A DNA stretch of 64,000 nucleotides from Pseudomonas fildesensis (GTDB lineage: Bacteria > Pseudomonadota > Gammaproteobacteria > Pseudomonadales > Pseudomonadaceae): positions 186,001 through 250,000 of the forward strand of contig NZ_LFMW01000007.1 in the NCBI RefSeq assembly GCF_001050345.1, written 5' to 3'. Shown one piece after another: positions 46,175-55,400 of the stretch. The stretch's first letter is position 1, and each line of letters starts with the position of its first letter. Made by a program: the position numbers and the translations under genes. The notes below the pieces were generated by a model. It searched no databases. It was not told the origin of the DNA and worked only from the letters and a program-made list of their open reading frames with translations.

Positions 46175-47716
46175 TTACACGGGTTGCAGCTTTTGCTCGA
46201 ACACCGAGACCCCGTCCAGGTCGCGCAAAATAACGGTCAACTCCGCCGTCTGCCCATCAATCTGCACCTCGCCAAAAAACTGAAACCCGGCAAACGGTGA
46301 GGTGTTTTGCGCAGGCGGGGCCTTTTCGAACACCACTTGCGGGCCAAAGGTTTTATCCAGCGGATTAGGCCCAAAACTCCCTGCATTCAAGGGGCCTGCG
46401 ACAAACTCCCAGAACGGCTCAAAATCCTGAAACGCCGCTCGGTCCGGGTGATAGTGATGCGCTGCGCAGTAGTGCACATCCGCCGTCAGCCACACATGGT
46501 TACGCACCTGCTGCGCGCGCAGGAAGGTCAACAGCTCGGCGATTTCCAGCTCGCGGCCTTGCGCAGGGCCGCCGTCGCCGTTGGCGATGGCTTCCCAACG
46601 CGGCACGCCGGGGCTGACTTCGCCATCGGGCACACCCAGGCCGATAGGCATGTCGGCAGCAATCACCTTCCACTGCGCCGTGGAGCCCTTGAGCTCACGC
46701 TTGAGCCAGTCCAATTGTTCGCGACCGAGGAAGGGTTTCTCGCCGCCCAGGTTGTCATCGTTGCCGCCGCGATAACTGCGCATGTCGAGTACAAACACGT
46801 CCAGCAACGGGCCGTAGCTGAGCTTGCGGTAAATCCGCCCGCCGCCATCGGCGCTTTGCCGGCGCATCGGCGAATACTCAAGCCACGCCTGGCGCGCGCG
46901 ACCGACCAGGGTGTTGATGTCTTTGGTCTGGTAACGCTCGTCGAGCTGCTTGCTCGGCGACCAGTTATTCACCACTTCATGATCGTCCCACTGCCATATC
47001 TGCGGCACCTCGGCGTTGAAGCGGCGCACGTTTTCATCCAGCAGGTTGTAGCGGTAATTACCGCGATATTCGTCGAGGGTTTCGGCGACTTTGCTCTTGG
47101 CTTCGGTGGTGATATTGCGCCAGATACGCCCGCCTTCGGTGGTCAATTGGGCCGGCACCGGGCCGTCGGCGTAGATGGTGTCGCCGCTGTGGATAAAAAA
47201 GTCCGGCAGGCGCAAACGCATGGCTTCGTAGATGCGCATGCCGCCGATGTCCGGGTTGATGCCGAAGCCTTGGCCGACGGTAACGCCACTCCACACAAAG
47301 CGGATGTCACGGCGTTGTTGCGGCACTCTGCGCAGGTGGCCGAACCAGGGTTCGCTGGCGACGCCGGTCTGGGCATCTTCGAAGTGCACGCGGTAGAAGA
47401 TCGCCTGGTCGGCGGGCAGCCCGGTGAGTTCGACCCGGGCGGTAAAGTCGGTACGGCTGTCAGCCAGCGGCGAGACAAATTTGCGCGGGTTGCTGAACAC
47501 GCTGCGGGTGTCCCACTCCACCACCATCCGTGCCGGGCGGTCGCTGCGGCTCCAGATCATCGCACGGTCGCCAAGCAAGTCGCCGGACTGCACACCATCG
47601 GTGAGTTGCGGCCGGTCTTGCACGGAAGCGATGACAGCCGGTGCCAGGCCCGGCAGCAACAGGCCGGCGCCGACGGCTTGCATCACGCGGCGACGGCCGA
47701 GATCGAAGTGGCTCAT
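46175..47716 (-). CDS. phoD: Alkaline phosphatase/phosphodiesterase PhoD, Tat-exported
   Basis: A 513-residue secreted phosphatase of the PhoD family, dependent on Ca/Fe. The N-terminus MSHFDLGRRRVMQAVGAGLL contains a twin-arginine motif and hydrophobic core. Downstream are the N-terminal PhoD beta domain (residues ~35-125) and catalytic motifs SGDTIYADGPV, WDDHEVVNNWSPS, DMRSYRGG and LTADVHYCAAHHYHP, which hold the metal ligands. It hydrolyses phosphodiesters and monoesters in the periplasm or outside. The start is the ATG at 47714-47716. It is monocistronic, between the REP pair and fruA. No Pho box was identified by eye. Confidence 0.92.
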   Translation of the reverse strand: MSHFDLGRRRVMQAVGAGLLLPGLAPAVIASVQDRPQLTDGVQSGDLLGDRAMIWSRSDRPARMVVEWDTRSVFSNPRKFVSPLADSRTDFTARVELTGLPADQAIFYRVHFEDAQTGVASEPWFGHLRRVPQQRRDIRFVWSGVTVGQGFGINPDIGGMRIYEAMRLRLPDFFIHSGDTIYADGPVPAQLTTEGGRIWRNITTEAKSKVAETLDEYRGNYRYNLLDENVRRFNAEVPQIWQWDDHEVVNNWSPSKQLDERYQTKDINTLVGRARQAWLEYSPMRRQSADGGGRIYRKLSYGPLLDVFVLDMRSYRGGNDDNLGGEKPFLGREQLDWLKRELKGSTAQWKVIAADMPIGLGVPDGEVSPGVPRWEAIANGDGGPAQGRELEIAELLTFLRAQQVRNHVWLTADVHYCAAHHYHPDRAAFQDFEPFWEFVAGPLNAGSFGPNPLDKTFGPQVVFEKAPPAQNTSPFAGFQFFGEVQIDGQTAELTVILRDLDGVSVFEQKLQPV

Positions 47717-47806
47717 GCAAATGCCCTCTTGAGTATCAAAAAGGCCACTTAAGCACGCAGGGATGAAAGCCAGATGACACCTGCCAGCGATCCCTCCTAC
47801 AAGGGA

Positions 47807-49519
47807 TCAGGCGGGGGCGACGGCCAGGTCTGCGGCTTCCGGACGTTTGATCAGCGCGTACACCACTCCAGTCAACAAGCTACCGGCGACAATCGCCAGC
47901 AAGTACAGCAGCGCGTGATTCATCGCATTCGGGATCACCAGCACAAACAGGCCGCCATGGGGTGCCGCCAGTTTGCAGCCGAAGTACATCGACAAGGCAC
48001 CGGTCAGCGCGCCGCCGGCGATGCTCGCCGGAATCACCCGCAGCGGGTCCTTGGCGGCGAACGGAATCGCGCCTTCGGAGATAAAGCACAGGCCCAGGAT
48101 CATCGCGGCCTTGCCGGCTTCGCGTTCGGTCTGGGCGAACTTGCGCCGAGCCAGGAAGGTGGCAATGCCCATGCCGATGGGCGGCACCATACCGGCAGCC
48201 ATGGTCGCGGCCATCGGTGCACCGCTCGACGCCGCCAGCAGGCCGACGGAGAACGCATACGCCGCCTTGTTGATCGGCCCGCCCAGGTCAACGCACATCA
48301 TGCCGCCCAGCAGGATGCCCAGCAGCACCGCGTTGGTGGTGCCCATGGTGCTGAGGAAGTCGGTCAAGCCGGTGAGCAAGCGCGCCACCGGTGGGCCCAC
48401 CAGATAAATCATCGCCAGGCCGGTGAACAAGCTCGCCAGCAACGGGATGATCAGGATCGGCTTGAGCGCCTCCAGGCTCTGCGGCAAACGAATCGCTCGG
48501 GTGATCAGCTTGACGCAGTAGCCGGCAAGAAAACCCGCAAGAATCCCGCCGATAAACCCGGCGCCCAAGGTACCGGCCAGCAAACCGCCGATCATGCCGG
48601 GCGCGAGGCCCGGACGGTCGGCAATCGAGTAGGCGATGTAACCCGCCAGCAGCGGCACCATCAGCATGAAGGCCTGGTCGCCGACGGTTTTCAGCGCGGC
48701 CGCCAAGGTGCCTTTTTCTTCGAAGGCATGGATGCCGAACACGAACGACAACGCGATCAACAAACCGCCCGCCACCACCATCGGCAACATGAACGACACA
48801 CCGGTGAGCAGGTGTTTGTAGACGCCGGTTTTTTCTTTCTTGGCCACTGCTCCGCTGGCCGCGCTTTCCACCGAGCCCTCGGCCAGGGCCTTGTTGAGGG
48901 TCGCCTCGGATTGCTTGAGAGCGATGCCGGTGCCGCAGCGGTAAATCTTCTTGCCGGCGAAGCGTTCAGTGGCGACTTCGATGTCCGCCGCCAGCAGCAC
49001 GACGTCGGCATCGGCGATGGCTTGTGGGCTCAACGGCGTACGTGCGCCGACCGAACCCTGAGTCTCGACCTGCAAGTCATAACCCAGGCGCTTGGCGGTT
49101 TGCTGCAAGGCTTCGGCGGCCATGAAGGTGTGGGCAACGCCCGTCGGGCAGGCGGTAATAGCGACGATACGCGGGGTGTTCTTCGCCGCAACCGGTGCTG
49201 CGCTGGCGACATACACCTGAGCGTCTTCGGCGCCGCGACGCAGTACGGCTTCGACATCCGCCAGTGCCTGGGCCGGCGTCGTCTGGAACACCCGCTTGCC
49301 GACAAACCGCTGCATATCCACCGGCGTGCTGCTGACCAGCAACACCCATTCGGCGTCGTCAATGGTGGCCTGGGACAACTGGCGCTCCGGGCGCTGCACG
49401 TCCACCACTTCGACACTGGTGCTCCAGCCCTGGCGCTGCGCGGCAGCGTCCAACAAGCGGGCGCACAGCACACTGGTGACCATGCCGTTCGGGCAGGCGG
49501 TAACAATGGCTAACTTCAT
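47807..49519 (-). CDS. fruA: Fructose PTS permease, EIIB'BC
   Basis: A 570-residue inner-membrane permease that imports fructose as fructose-1-phosphate. An N-terminal B' domain (MKLAIVTACPNGMVTS, C9) is followed by the catalytic EIIB domain (AITACPTGVAHTFMAAEALQ) with phospho-cysteine C124. A hydrophobic EIIC domain starts near residue 225 (HLLTGVSFMLPMVVAGGLLI). The ATG at 49517-49519 was chosen over the adjacent GTG because GAGGG stands 6 nt upstream. It is the last gene of the fruB-fruK-fruA operon, 11 bases after fruK. Confidence 0.94.
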   Translation of the reverse strand: MKLAIVTACPNGMVTSVLCARLLDAAAQRQGWSTSVEVVDVQRPERQLSQATIDDAEWVLLVSSTPVDMQRFVGKRVFQTTPAQALADVEAVLRRGAEDAQVYVASAAPVAAKNTPRIVAITACPTGVAHTFMAAEALQQTAKRLGYDLQVETQGSVGARTPLSPQAIADADVVLLAADIEVATERFAGKKIYRCGTGIALKQSEATLNKALAEGSVESAASGAVAKKEKTGVYKHLLTGVSFMLPMVVAGGLLIALSFVFGIHAFEEKGTLAAALKTVGDQAFMLMVPLLAGYIAYSIADRPGLAPGMIGGLLAGTLGAGFIGGILAGFLAGYCVKLITRAIRLPQSLEALKPILIIPLLASLFTGLAMIYLVGPPVARLLTGLTDFLSTMGTTNAVLLGILLGGMMCVDLGGPINKAAYAFSVGLLAASSGAPMAATMAAGMVPPIGMGIATFLARRKFAQTEREAGKAAMILGLCFISEGAIPFAAKDPLRVIPASIAGGALTGALSMYFGCKLAAPHGGLFVLVIPNAMNHALLYLLAIVAGSLLTGVVYALIKRPEAADLAVAPA

Positions 49520-49530
49520 CACAAACCCTC

Positions 49531-50472
49531 TTATTGTTCGGTCAGCGCGCGCACATGGACGCCGCTTTCGAGACGCGCCAACTGCGCGTCATCGTTGATC
49601 CCAAAACCGATCTGCGTGACCGCCATCGCGGCAATCGCCGTGGCGCGGCGCAAGGTGGTTTCGGGCACATCGAAACTGAGCAAACCGTGGAGTATCCCGG
49701 CCAGCAGCGAATCGCCGGCACCCACGGTGCTCGCCACACTGACCTTCGGCGGCGTGGCATGCAGCGCCGTGCCCGGGCTGAACCAGTTCACGCCGTCGGC
49801 ACCGTGGGACACCACCACATGCTCCACGCCTTGCTCGTGTAAACGCTCGGCTGCCAGGGCCTGTTGCGCGATGGAGTCCGTGGGGCAGTCGAGGGCGTCG
49901 GCGAGTTCTTCGGTATTGGGCTTGATCAACCACGGACCGGCTTTCAAACCGGCGCGCAAGGCTTCACCGCTGGTGTCCAGGGCGACTTTCAACCCGAGGT
50001 TTTTCAGTAACACCAGCAAGCCCTGAAACCACTGCGGGCTGACGCCGCGCGGCAAGCTGCCGGCGACCACTACCGCATCGTGACCAGGCGCAATGCGCGC
50101 CAGTTGATCGAGCAACGCTTGCTGCGCATGAACGCTGACCAACGGCCCCGGTGCATTCACGTCGGTGACCCGGCCGTCGTTTTCCGCGATCTTGATATTG
50201 CTGCGGGTTTCGCCCGGTACACGAATGAACGCGTCGACAAACCCGCGGCGGGCGATCAACGCCTCAAACGCTTGAGGATTGTCCTCACCGAGAAAACCAC
50301 CCACGGTGACTTGATGGCCGAGGTCGGCCAGCACCTGGGCGACATTCACACCCTTGCCGGCCGCGTGGGTCAGCATCGCGTCGCTGCGATTGACTTCACC
50401 CGGTTCCAGGCGCGCCAGGCGCACCGTGAGGTCCAACGCCGGGTTCAGCGTCAGGGTCAGAATCCTTGCCAT
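49531..50472 (-). CDS. fruK: 1-Phosphofructokinase
   Basis: A 313-residue PfkB-family kinase that phosphorylates fructose-1-phosphate to fructose-1,6-bisphosphate in the cytoplasm. It shows the N-terminal LTLNPALDLTVRL, GGFLGEDNPQAFEAL, the PfkB signature around GKGVNVAQVLADLG, and the catalytic anion hole STVGAGDSLLAGIL. The start is the ATG at 50470-50472, beginning right at the fruB stop. Its substrate, fructose-1-phosphate, is also the inducer that releases FruR, so the enzyme shapes the regulation of its own operon. Confidence 0.94.
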   Translation of the reverse strand: MARILTLTLNPALDLTVRLARLEPGEVNRSDAMLTHAAGKGVNVAQVLADLGHQVTVGGFLGEDNPQAFEALIARRGFVDAFIRVPGETRSNIKIAENDGRVTDVNAPGPLVSVHAQQALLDQLARIAPGHDAVVVAGSLPRGVSPQWFQGLLVLLKNLGLKVALDTSGEALRAGLKAGPWLIKPNTEELADALDCPTDSIAQQALAAERLHEQGVEHVVVSHGADGVNWFSPGTALHATPPKVSVASTVGAGDSLLAGILHGLLSFDVPETTLRRATAIAAMAVTQIGFGINDDAQLARLESGVHVRALTEQ

Positions 50473-53331
50473 TTACACGGCCTCCACAAGGGCTCGCACT
50501 TCGGCGGGCGAACCCACCGCGAGTGCTTTTTGCGCCAGGCCCTGGGCCTCGCTCAGACTGAATTCACGCACCCGCGCCTTCACTTCAGGAATGCTGCGGG
50601 CCGACACGCTCAACTCATCCACACCCAGGCCGATCAGCACCGGTACCGCCAACGGGTCGGCGGCCAACTCGCCACACACACCCACCCATTTGCCATGGGC
50701 ATGGGCGGCGCGCACGGTGATGTCGATCAGTTGCAACACCGCCGGGTGCAGGCCATCGGCCTGGGCGGACAGGGTTGGGTGACCACGGTCGATGGCCAGG
50801 GTGTACTGGGTCAGGTCGTTGGTGCCGACGCTGAAGAAATCCACTTCCTTGGCGAGGACCGGCGCGAGCAATGCGGCCGACGGCACTTCGATCATGATCC
50901 CCAGTTGCAGGTCCGCCACCGGGATTTCCAGGCGCAGGCGCTCGGTCATGTCCCGCGCGGCGCGCCATTCATCGACGCTGCCAACCATGGGGAACATGAT
51001 GCGCAGCGGGCGGTTGTCGGCCGAACGCAGCAGCGCACGCAATTGCGCTTCCATGATCTGCGGGCGTTGCAGCGTGAGGCGAATGCCGCGCACGCCGAGA
51101 AAGGGGTTTTCTTCCTCGGCGATCGGCCAATAGGGCAGCGGTTTATCGCCGCCTACATCGAGGGTGCGTACCACCAGCGGACGACCGTCGAGGCCGTCGA
51201 GCACGCGGCGGTATTCGGCTTCCTGGGTGGCTTCGTCCGGCGCTTGCGGGTGGGCCATGAAAATCAATTCGGTACGCAGCAAACCAATGCCTTCGGCGCC
51301 CTGCTCCACCGCTTTCGCCACACCGGCGCTTTCACCGATATTGGCGAACACTTCCACGGCGTGACCGTCGCGGGTCACGGCCGGTTCGTGGCGCTGGGCC
51401 GACGCGGCTTGCAGGCGTTGTTCGCGGGTATCGCGCTCGACGGTGGCACGTTGCAGGATGGCTGCGTCCGGGTCGACATGCAGGCGACCACGTTGGCCGT
51501 CGAGCAACAGCGGCGTGCCGGCAGCCAGCAGCAACACGGCCGGGCCGGCACCCACCAACGCAGGAATCCCCAGCGCACGGGCGACGATGGCACTGTGGGC
51601 GGTCGCGCCACCACGGGCGGTGAGGATGCCGGCGACGCGCGCCGGGTCCAGGCGTGCAACGTCCGAGGGGCCGACTTCGTCCATCACCAGGATGTAAGGT
51701 TCGGTGGGCTCCTGGGCGGTTTCGACGCCACACAGTTGCGCCAGCACGCGGCGGCCGATGTCGCGCAGGTCGGCGGCACGCTCGGCGAGCAAGGCGTCCT
51801 GCAACGACTCCTGCTGTTTGGCGGCGGCTTCGATCACGCTCATCCACGCGGCTTCGGCGCTTTCGCCTTGCTTGAGGCGGGTATCGACCTCGTCAGTCAG
51901 TTCCGGGTCGTCGAGCATTTCCTGGTGGGTGATGAAAATCTCGCGAATCGCCTTGGATTGGCTGCGTTCGATCAGGCCCTGAATATCGCTGCGCACCTCA
52001 GTCAGTGAGGCGTGCAGGCGCTGGCGCTCGATGACCGAGGACTCGCCGCGCAGCGGGTATTCGAACGGTTGCAGCACCTGAATATGCGCCGGGCCGATGG
52101 CGATGCCCGGTGCGGCGGCGATGGCCTGGACCTGACTGCCGGCCACGGGTGCGCTGATCACCGGTTCAATATCAAGGATTTCGGGCTGTGCGCTGACGGT
52201 CGGCAACGGTTCGACGTCTTCGCCGAGGCCTTCTTCCACGGCTGCGAGCAAGGCCGGCAGTGCATCACCGGCCACCGTGGGCTCGGCGACAAACTCCAGC
52301 ACCTGGCCGCGACGGGCGCCGAGGCTCAACAGTTTGCTCAGGCTTTTGACCGACACGGCGCCCACCGGGCCATCGACGATGCGCACGCGAATGTCGCCGT
52401 CAAAACTTTTCGCCAACTGCGCCAGGATCTTCGCCGGCCGCGCGTGCAGGCCGTGGGCGTTGGCCAGGGTGACACGCGCGCTGGGCCAGTCGGGCGGCAG
52501 TTCGCCGCCGAGCACTTCGAGCACCGCGCGGCTGCTGGTGGCGCGGCCAAGTTCCTGGCCGCGGCCTTCAATCAACAAGGCGCACAAGCGTTCGAGCAAG
52601 GTCTGGTGCGCTTCGCCGAGGCTGGCCAGGCAAAACAGGCCATTGAGCGGTTGACCGAGGTAACGCATGGGTTTGTCCGGCGTGACAAACGCCAGGCCCG
52701 GGCGCTTCACCGTCTGCTCGCTGTGCAGCCACCACAGGCCATCGCCCAGTGGCAGCGCATCAACTTGCTGCAGTACGGCGGCAAACCCGTTACTCACGCA
52801 GTCGGCCTGGCGCAGCAGGCGTGCGCCGCGCCAAACCAGCTCTTCAAAATCATCAGCGGACACGCCCAGGCCAATCATCTGTGCGTCCAGCGCCAGCTCT
52901 TGTGGCGCGCCCTGCAACAGTTTCAGCAGCGCTTCGGCGGAGTTGGCGCGGCGCAGCGCCTGGCCCAGGTCGGTCTCACCGAGGGCGCGCGTCAGCAACT
53001 GCAGCAGGCGAAGGTGTTCATCGGATTTGGCGGCAATGCCAATGGCCAGGTAGACGATCTGGCCGTCGCCCCAGTCCACCCCTTCAGGGAACTGCAGCAG
53101 GCGCACGCCGGTGGTGAAGACTTGGTCGCGGGTTTGCGGGGTGCCGTGGGGGATCGCAATACCTTGGCCGAGAAAGGTCGAGCCTTGGGCTTCACGGGCT
53201 TGCAGACCGCTGAGGTAACCCTCGGCGACCAGGCCATCGGCCACCAATTTGTCAGCGAGCAGGTGCAAGGCAGCAGATTTATCCACAGCCGTCTGGCCCA
53301 TGGATATCTGCTCATGAGTGAGCTCAAGCAT
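50473..53331 (-). CDS. fruB: Fructose PTS multiphosphoryl transfer protein (EIIA-HPr-EI)
   Basis: A 952-residue cytoplasmic fusion that carries phosphate from PEP to FruA. EIIA occupies ~1-145, with H62 in GIAIPHGTPQ. A second EIIA-like stretch at ~150-280 (GVSADDFEELVWRGARLLRQ) lacks the IPH histidine motif and looks degenerate. HPr follows at ~286-370, with H296 in HGLHARPAK. Enzyme I spans ~400-952, with phospho-histidine H579 in GGATAHSAIVAR and C-terminal PEP-binding motifs FFSVGTNDLTQYTLAIDRGH and VGVCGELAADP. The ATG at 53329-53331 follows CTAGGAGAACGGC. It is the first gene of fruBKA, with its promoter under the FruR operator at 53469. Confidence 0.94.
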   Translation of the reverse strand: MLELTHEQISMGQTAVDKSAALHLLADKLVADGLVAEGYLSGLQAREAQGSTFLGQGIAIPHGTPQTRDQVFTTGVRLLQFPEGVDWGDGQIVYLAIGIAAKSDEHLRLLQLLTRALGETDLGQALRRANSAEALLKLLQGAPQELALDAQMIGLGVSADDFEELVWRGARLLRQADCVSNGFAAVLQQVDALPLGDGLWWLHSEQTVKRPGLAFVTPDKPMRYLGQPLNGLFCLASLGEAHQTLLERLCALLIEGRGQELGRATSSRAVLEVLGGELPPDWPSARVTLANAHGLHARPAKILAQLAKSFDGDIRVRIVDGPVGAVSVKSLSKLLSLGARRGQVLEFVAEPTVAGDALPALLAAVEEGLGEDVEPLPTVSAQPEILDIEPVISAPVAGSQVQAIAAAPGIAIGPAHIQVLQPFEYPLRGESSVIERQRLHASLTEVRSDIQGLIERSQSKAIREIFITHQEMLDDPELTDEVDTRLKQGESAEAAWMSVIEAAAKQQESLQDALLAERAADLRDIGRRVLAQLCGVETAQEPTEPYILVMDEVGPSDVARLDPARVAGILTARGGATAHSAIVARALGIPALVGAGPAVLLLAAGTPLLLDGQRGRLHVDPDAAILQRATVERDTREQRLQAASAQRHEPAVTRDGHAVEVFANIGESAGVAKAVEQGAEGIGLLRTELIFMAHPQAPDEATQEAEYRRVLDGLDGRPLVVRTLDVGGDKPLPYWPIAEEENPFLGVRGIRLTLQRPQIMEAQLRALLRSADNRPLRIMFPMVGSVDEWRAARDMTERLRLEIPVADLQLGIMIEVPSAALLAPVLAKEVDFFSVGTNDLTQYTLAIDRGHPTLSAQADGLHPAVLQLIDITVRAAHAHGKWVGVCGELAADPLAVPVLIGLGVDELSVSARSIPEVKARVREFSLSEAQGLAQKALAVGSPAEVRALVEAV

Positions 53332-53625
53332 GCCGTTCTCCTAGTTAGTGCGCGTGTCGCACTAGGTATTGTTTTGAATAAATCCGTATAAAGTCGTTCA
53401 CGAGTCACTGACTGAGCAGTCAATTGGCAGTAGCTACTCAGTAGCGAACATCGTAAAAATACGCCTGCTGAAACGTTTAATCTAGAATTTATGGCAGATT
53501 ACGCGTTAATTGCGCATCCTTGAAGGACCACTTGGCGCTTGTGCCGACACATGGGTCGTCTGCAGTAATCGGTTACGATTGGACAAAATGTCGGGGCATG
53601 CTCTAAAAAACAAGGAAATCCCGGT
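53332..53625. other. fruB-fruR divergent control region
   Basis: 294 bases separating the divergent operon and its regulator. It contains the FruR operator in the middle and otherwise no repeats or frames. Promoters in both directions must lie here, but I could not place convincing -35/-10 pairs. Confidence 0.6.
53469..53480. promoter_or_regulatory. FruR (Cra) operator
   Basis: TGAAACGTTTAA, whose reverse complement TTAAACGTTTCA is the operator reported for P. putida Cra/FruR at the fruB promoter. It lies 138 bases from the fruB start and 146 bases from the fruR start, so it can control both. Confidence 0.85.
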
Positions 53626-54621
53626 TTGAAACTCAGTGATATCGCACGTCTCGCCGGTGTGTCCGTGACCACCGCCAGCTACGTCATCAATGGCAAAGCC
53701 GCACAGCAACGCATCAGCAGCGCAACCGTCGAGCGGGTGCGCGCGGTGGTCGACGCCCATGGTTTTACGCCCAACCCCCAGGCCGCAGGGCTGCGTAGTC
53801 GACATACCCGCACGCTGGGCTTTATCCTGCCCGACCTGGAAAACCCCAGTTACGCACGGATTGCCAAGCTATTGGAACAAGGTGCACGGGCGCGTGGCTA
53901 CCAATTGCTGATCGCCAGCTCCGACGATGAGGCCGACAGCGAGCGCCAACTGCTGCAACTGTTCCGCGCGCGGCGCTGTGATGCGCTGTTTGTCGCCAGT
54001 TGCCTGCCAGCCAGCGACGACAGCTACCGCGAGCTGCAAGCCAAGGGTTTGCCGGTGATTGCCATCGACCGGGTGATGGAGGCTGAGCAGTTCTGCTCGG
54101 TGGTCAGCGACGACCGCCGGGCCTGCCAGCAATTGACCAGCAGCCTGTTGCAGCCGTTGCCCAAGCAAATCGTGCTGATTGGTGCACGCCCAGAGCTGAG
54201 CATCAGCCAGGAGCGTGCCGCCGGATTCCGTGAGGCGCTGCAAGGCTTCACCGGTGAAGTGATCGTCGAACAGGGCGATGCCTTCAGCCGTGACTGTGGC
54301 CGACAGTTGATGGAGCAACTTCTACATCAACTGGGGCATTTGCCTGACGCGCTGGTGACCACTTCCTACGTGCTGCTGCAAGGCGTGTTCGACGCACTGC
54401 ACGACTTCCCGCTCAGGTCCCGGCCACTGCGCCTGGGCACGTTTGGTGACACACAGTTGCTGGACTTCCTGCCGCTGCCGGTCAACGCCATGGCCCAGCA
54501 ACATCAACTGATCGCCGACACCGCACTGCGCCTGGCCCTGGCCGCCATTGAAGACGAGCACTACCAACCGGGCGTGCACGCCATCGGCCGGACCTTCAAG
54601 CAGCGCATTCACGAGGCCTGA
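53626..54621 (+). CDS. fruR: Fructose repressor FruR/Cra (LacI family)
   Basis: A 331-residue LacI-family regulator. The helix-turn-helix MKLSDIARLAGVSVTTASYV plus hinge helix (NPQAAGLRSRHTRTLGFILP) are followed by a periplasmic-binding-protein-like effector domain. In pseudomonads it represses fruBKA and responds to fructose-1-phosphate. The start is a TTG at 53626, preceded by AAGGAAATCCCGGT; no ATG or GTG gives a complete helix-turn-helix. It is divergent from fruB and lies only 2 bases from tatD downstream. Confidence 0.9.
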   Translation: MKLSDIARLAGVSVTTASYVINGKAAQQRISSATVERVRAVVDAHGFTPNPQAAGLRSRHTRTLGFILPDLENPSYARIAKLLEQGARARGYQLLIASSDDEADSERQLLQLFRARRCDALFVASCLPASDDSYRELQAKGLPVIAIDRVMEAEQFCSVVSDDRRACQQLTSSLLQPLPKQIVLIGARPELSISQERAAGFREALQGFTGEVIVEQGDAFSRDCGRQLMEQLLHQLGHLPDALVTTSYVLLQGVFDALHDFPLRSRPLRLGTFGDTQLLDFLPLPVNAMAQQHQLIADTALRLALAAIEDEHYQPGVHAIGRTFKQRIHEA

Positions 54622-54623
54622 GC

Positions 54624-55400
54624 GTGGAGCTGATCGACACCCACACCCACCTGGACTTCGCGGATTTCGACAGCGACCGCCTCGACGTCCTCGCGCGCAG
54701 CCGCCAGTTGGGTGTGACGCGCATGGTGGTGTTGGGTGTGTATCAGCAGAACTGGCAACGGTTGTGGGATCTGGTGCAAGAAGATGACGGTTTGTTCGCC
54801 GCCTTCGGCCTGCACCCGGTGTACCTCGATGACCATCGCCCTGCTGACCTGACCGAACTGGGTGACTGGCTGACCCGTCTGCACGGCCATCGGCAACTCT
54901 GCGCCGTCGGCGAGATCGGCCTGGATTACTTTATAGAAGACCTGGACCGCGACCGACAACAGGCGCTGTTTGAGGCCCAACTGAAACTGGCCGTGGACTT
55001 CCAGCTGCCGGCCTTGCTGCACGTCCGCCGCAGCCACGCCGCCGTGATCGCCACCCTCAAGCGCATCCGCCTGCCACGCGCCGGCATCATCCATGCCTTT
55101 GCTGGCAGCCGGGAAGAAGCACACGAGTACATTAAGCTCGGTTTCAAACTCGGCCTGGGCGGTGCCGCCACCTGGCCCCAGGCCCTGCGCATGCACAAGG
55201 TGCTGGCCCAATTGCCGCTGGAAGCAGTGGTGCTGGAAACCGATGCGCCAGACATGGCGCCCGCCATGTACCCCGGCCAGCGCAATAGCCCGCAACACCT
55301 GCCCGATATCTGCACCGCCCTGGCCGAGCGCATGGGCATCAGCCCGTCATTGCTGGCCGAGACGAGCACACGCAATGCGTGCGAGCTGTTCAATTGGTAG
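54624..55400 (+). CDS. tatD: TatD-family metal-dependent DNase
   Basis: A 258-residue TIM-barrel metallohydrolase of the TatD/YcfH/YjjV type; YjjV is the closest in gene context. Metal ligands are visible in IDTHTHLDF (residues 4-12), the Glu in GEIGLDYF, the His in LLHVRRSH and IIHAFAGS, and the Asp in LETDAPDM. Relatives act as 3'-5' exonucleases or D-amino-acyl hydrolases. The start is the GTG at 54624, two bases after the fruR stop, so the two are co-transcribed. The 3' end overlaps the convergent zinc-ribbon gene by 54 bases. Confidence 0.88.
   Translation: MELIDTHTHLDFADFDSDRLDVLARSRQLGVTRMVVLGVYQQNWQRLWDLVQEDDGLFAAFGLHPVYLDDHRPADLTELGDWLTRLHGHRQLCAVGEIGLDYFIEDLDRDRQQALFEAQLKLAVDFQLPALLHVRRSHAAVIATLKRIRLPRAGIIHAFAGSREEAHEYIKLGFKLGLGGAATWPQALRMHKVLAQLPLEAVVLETDAPDMAPAMYPGQRNSPQHLPDICTALAERMGISPSLLAETSTRNACELFNW

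Noticed and set aside
50080..52008. Plus-strand frame of 642 codons opposite fruK and fruB
   Set aside because: It spans the junction of two confirmed genes on the other strand and has Arg/His/Gln-rich shadow composition.
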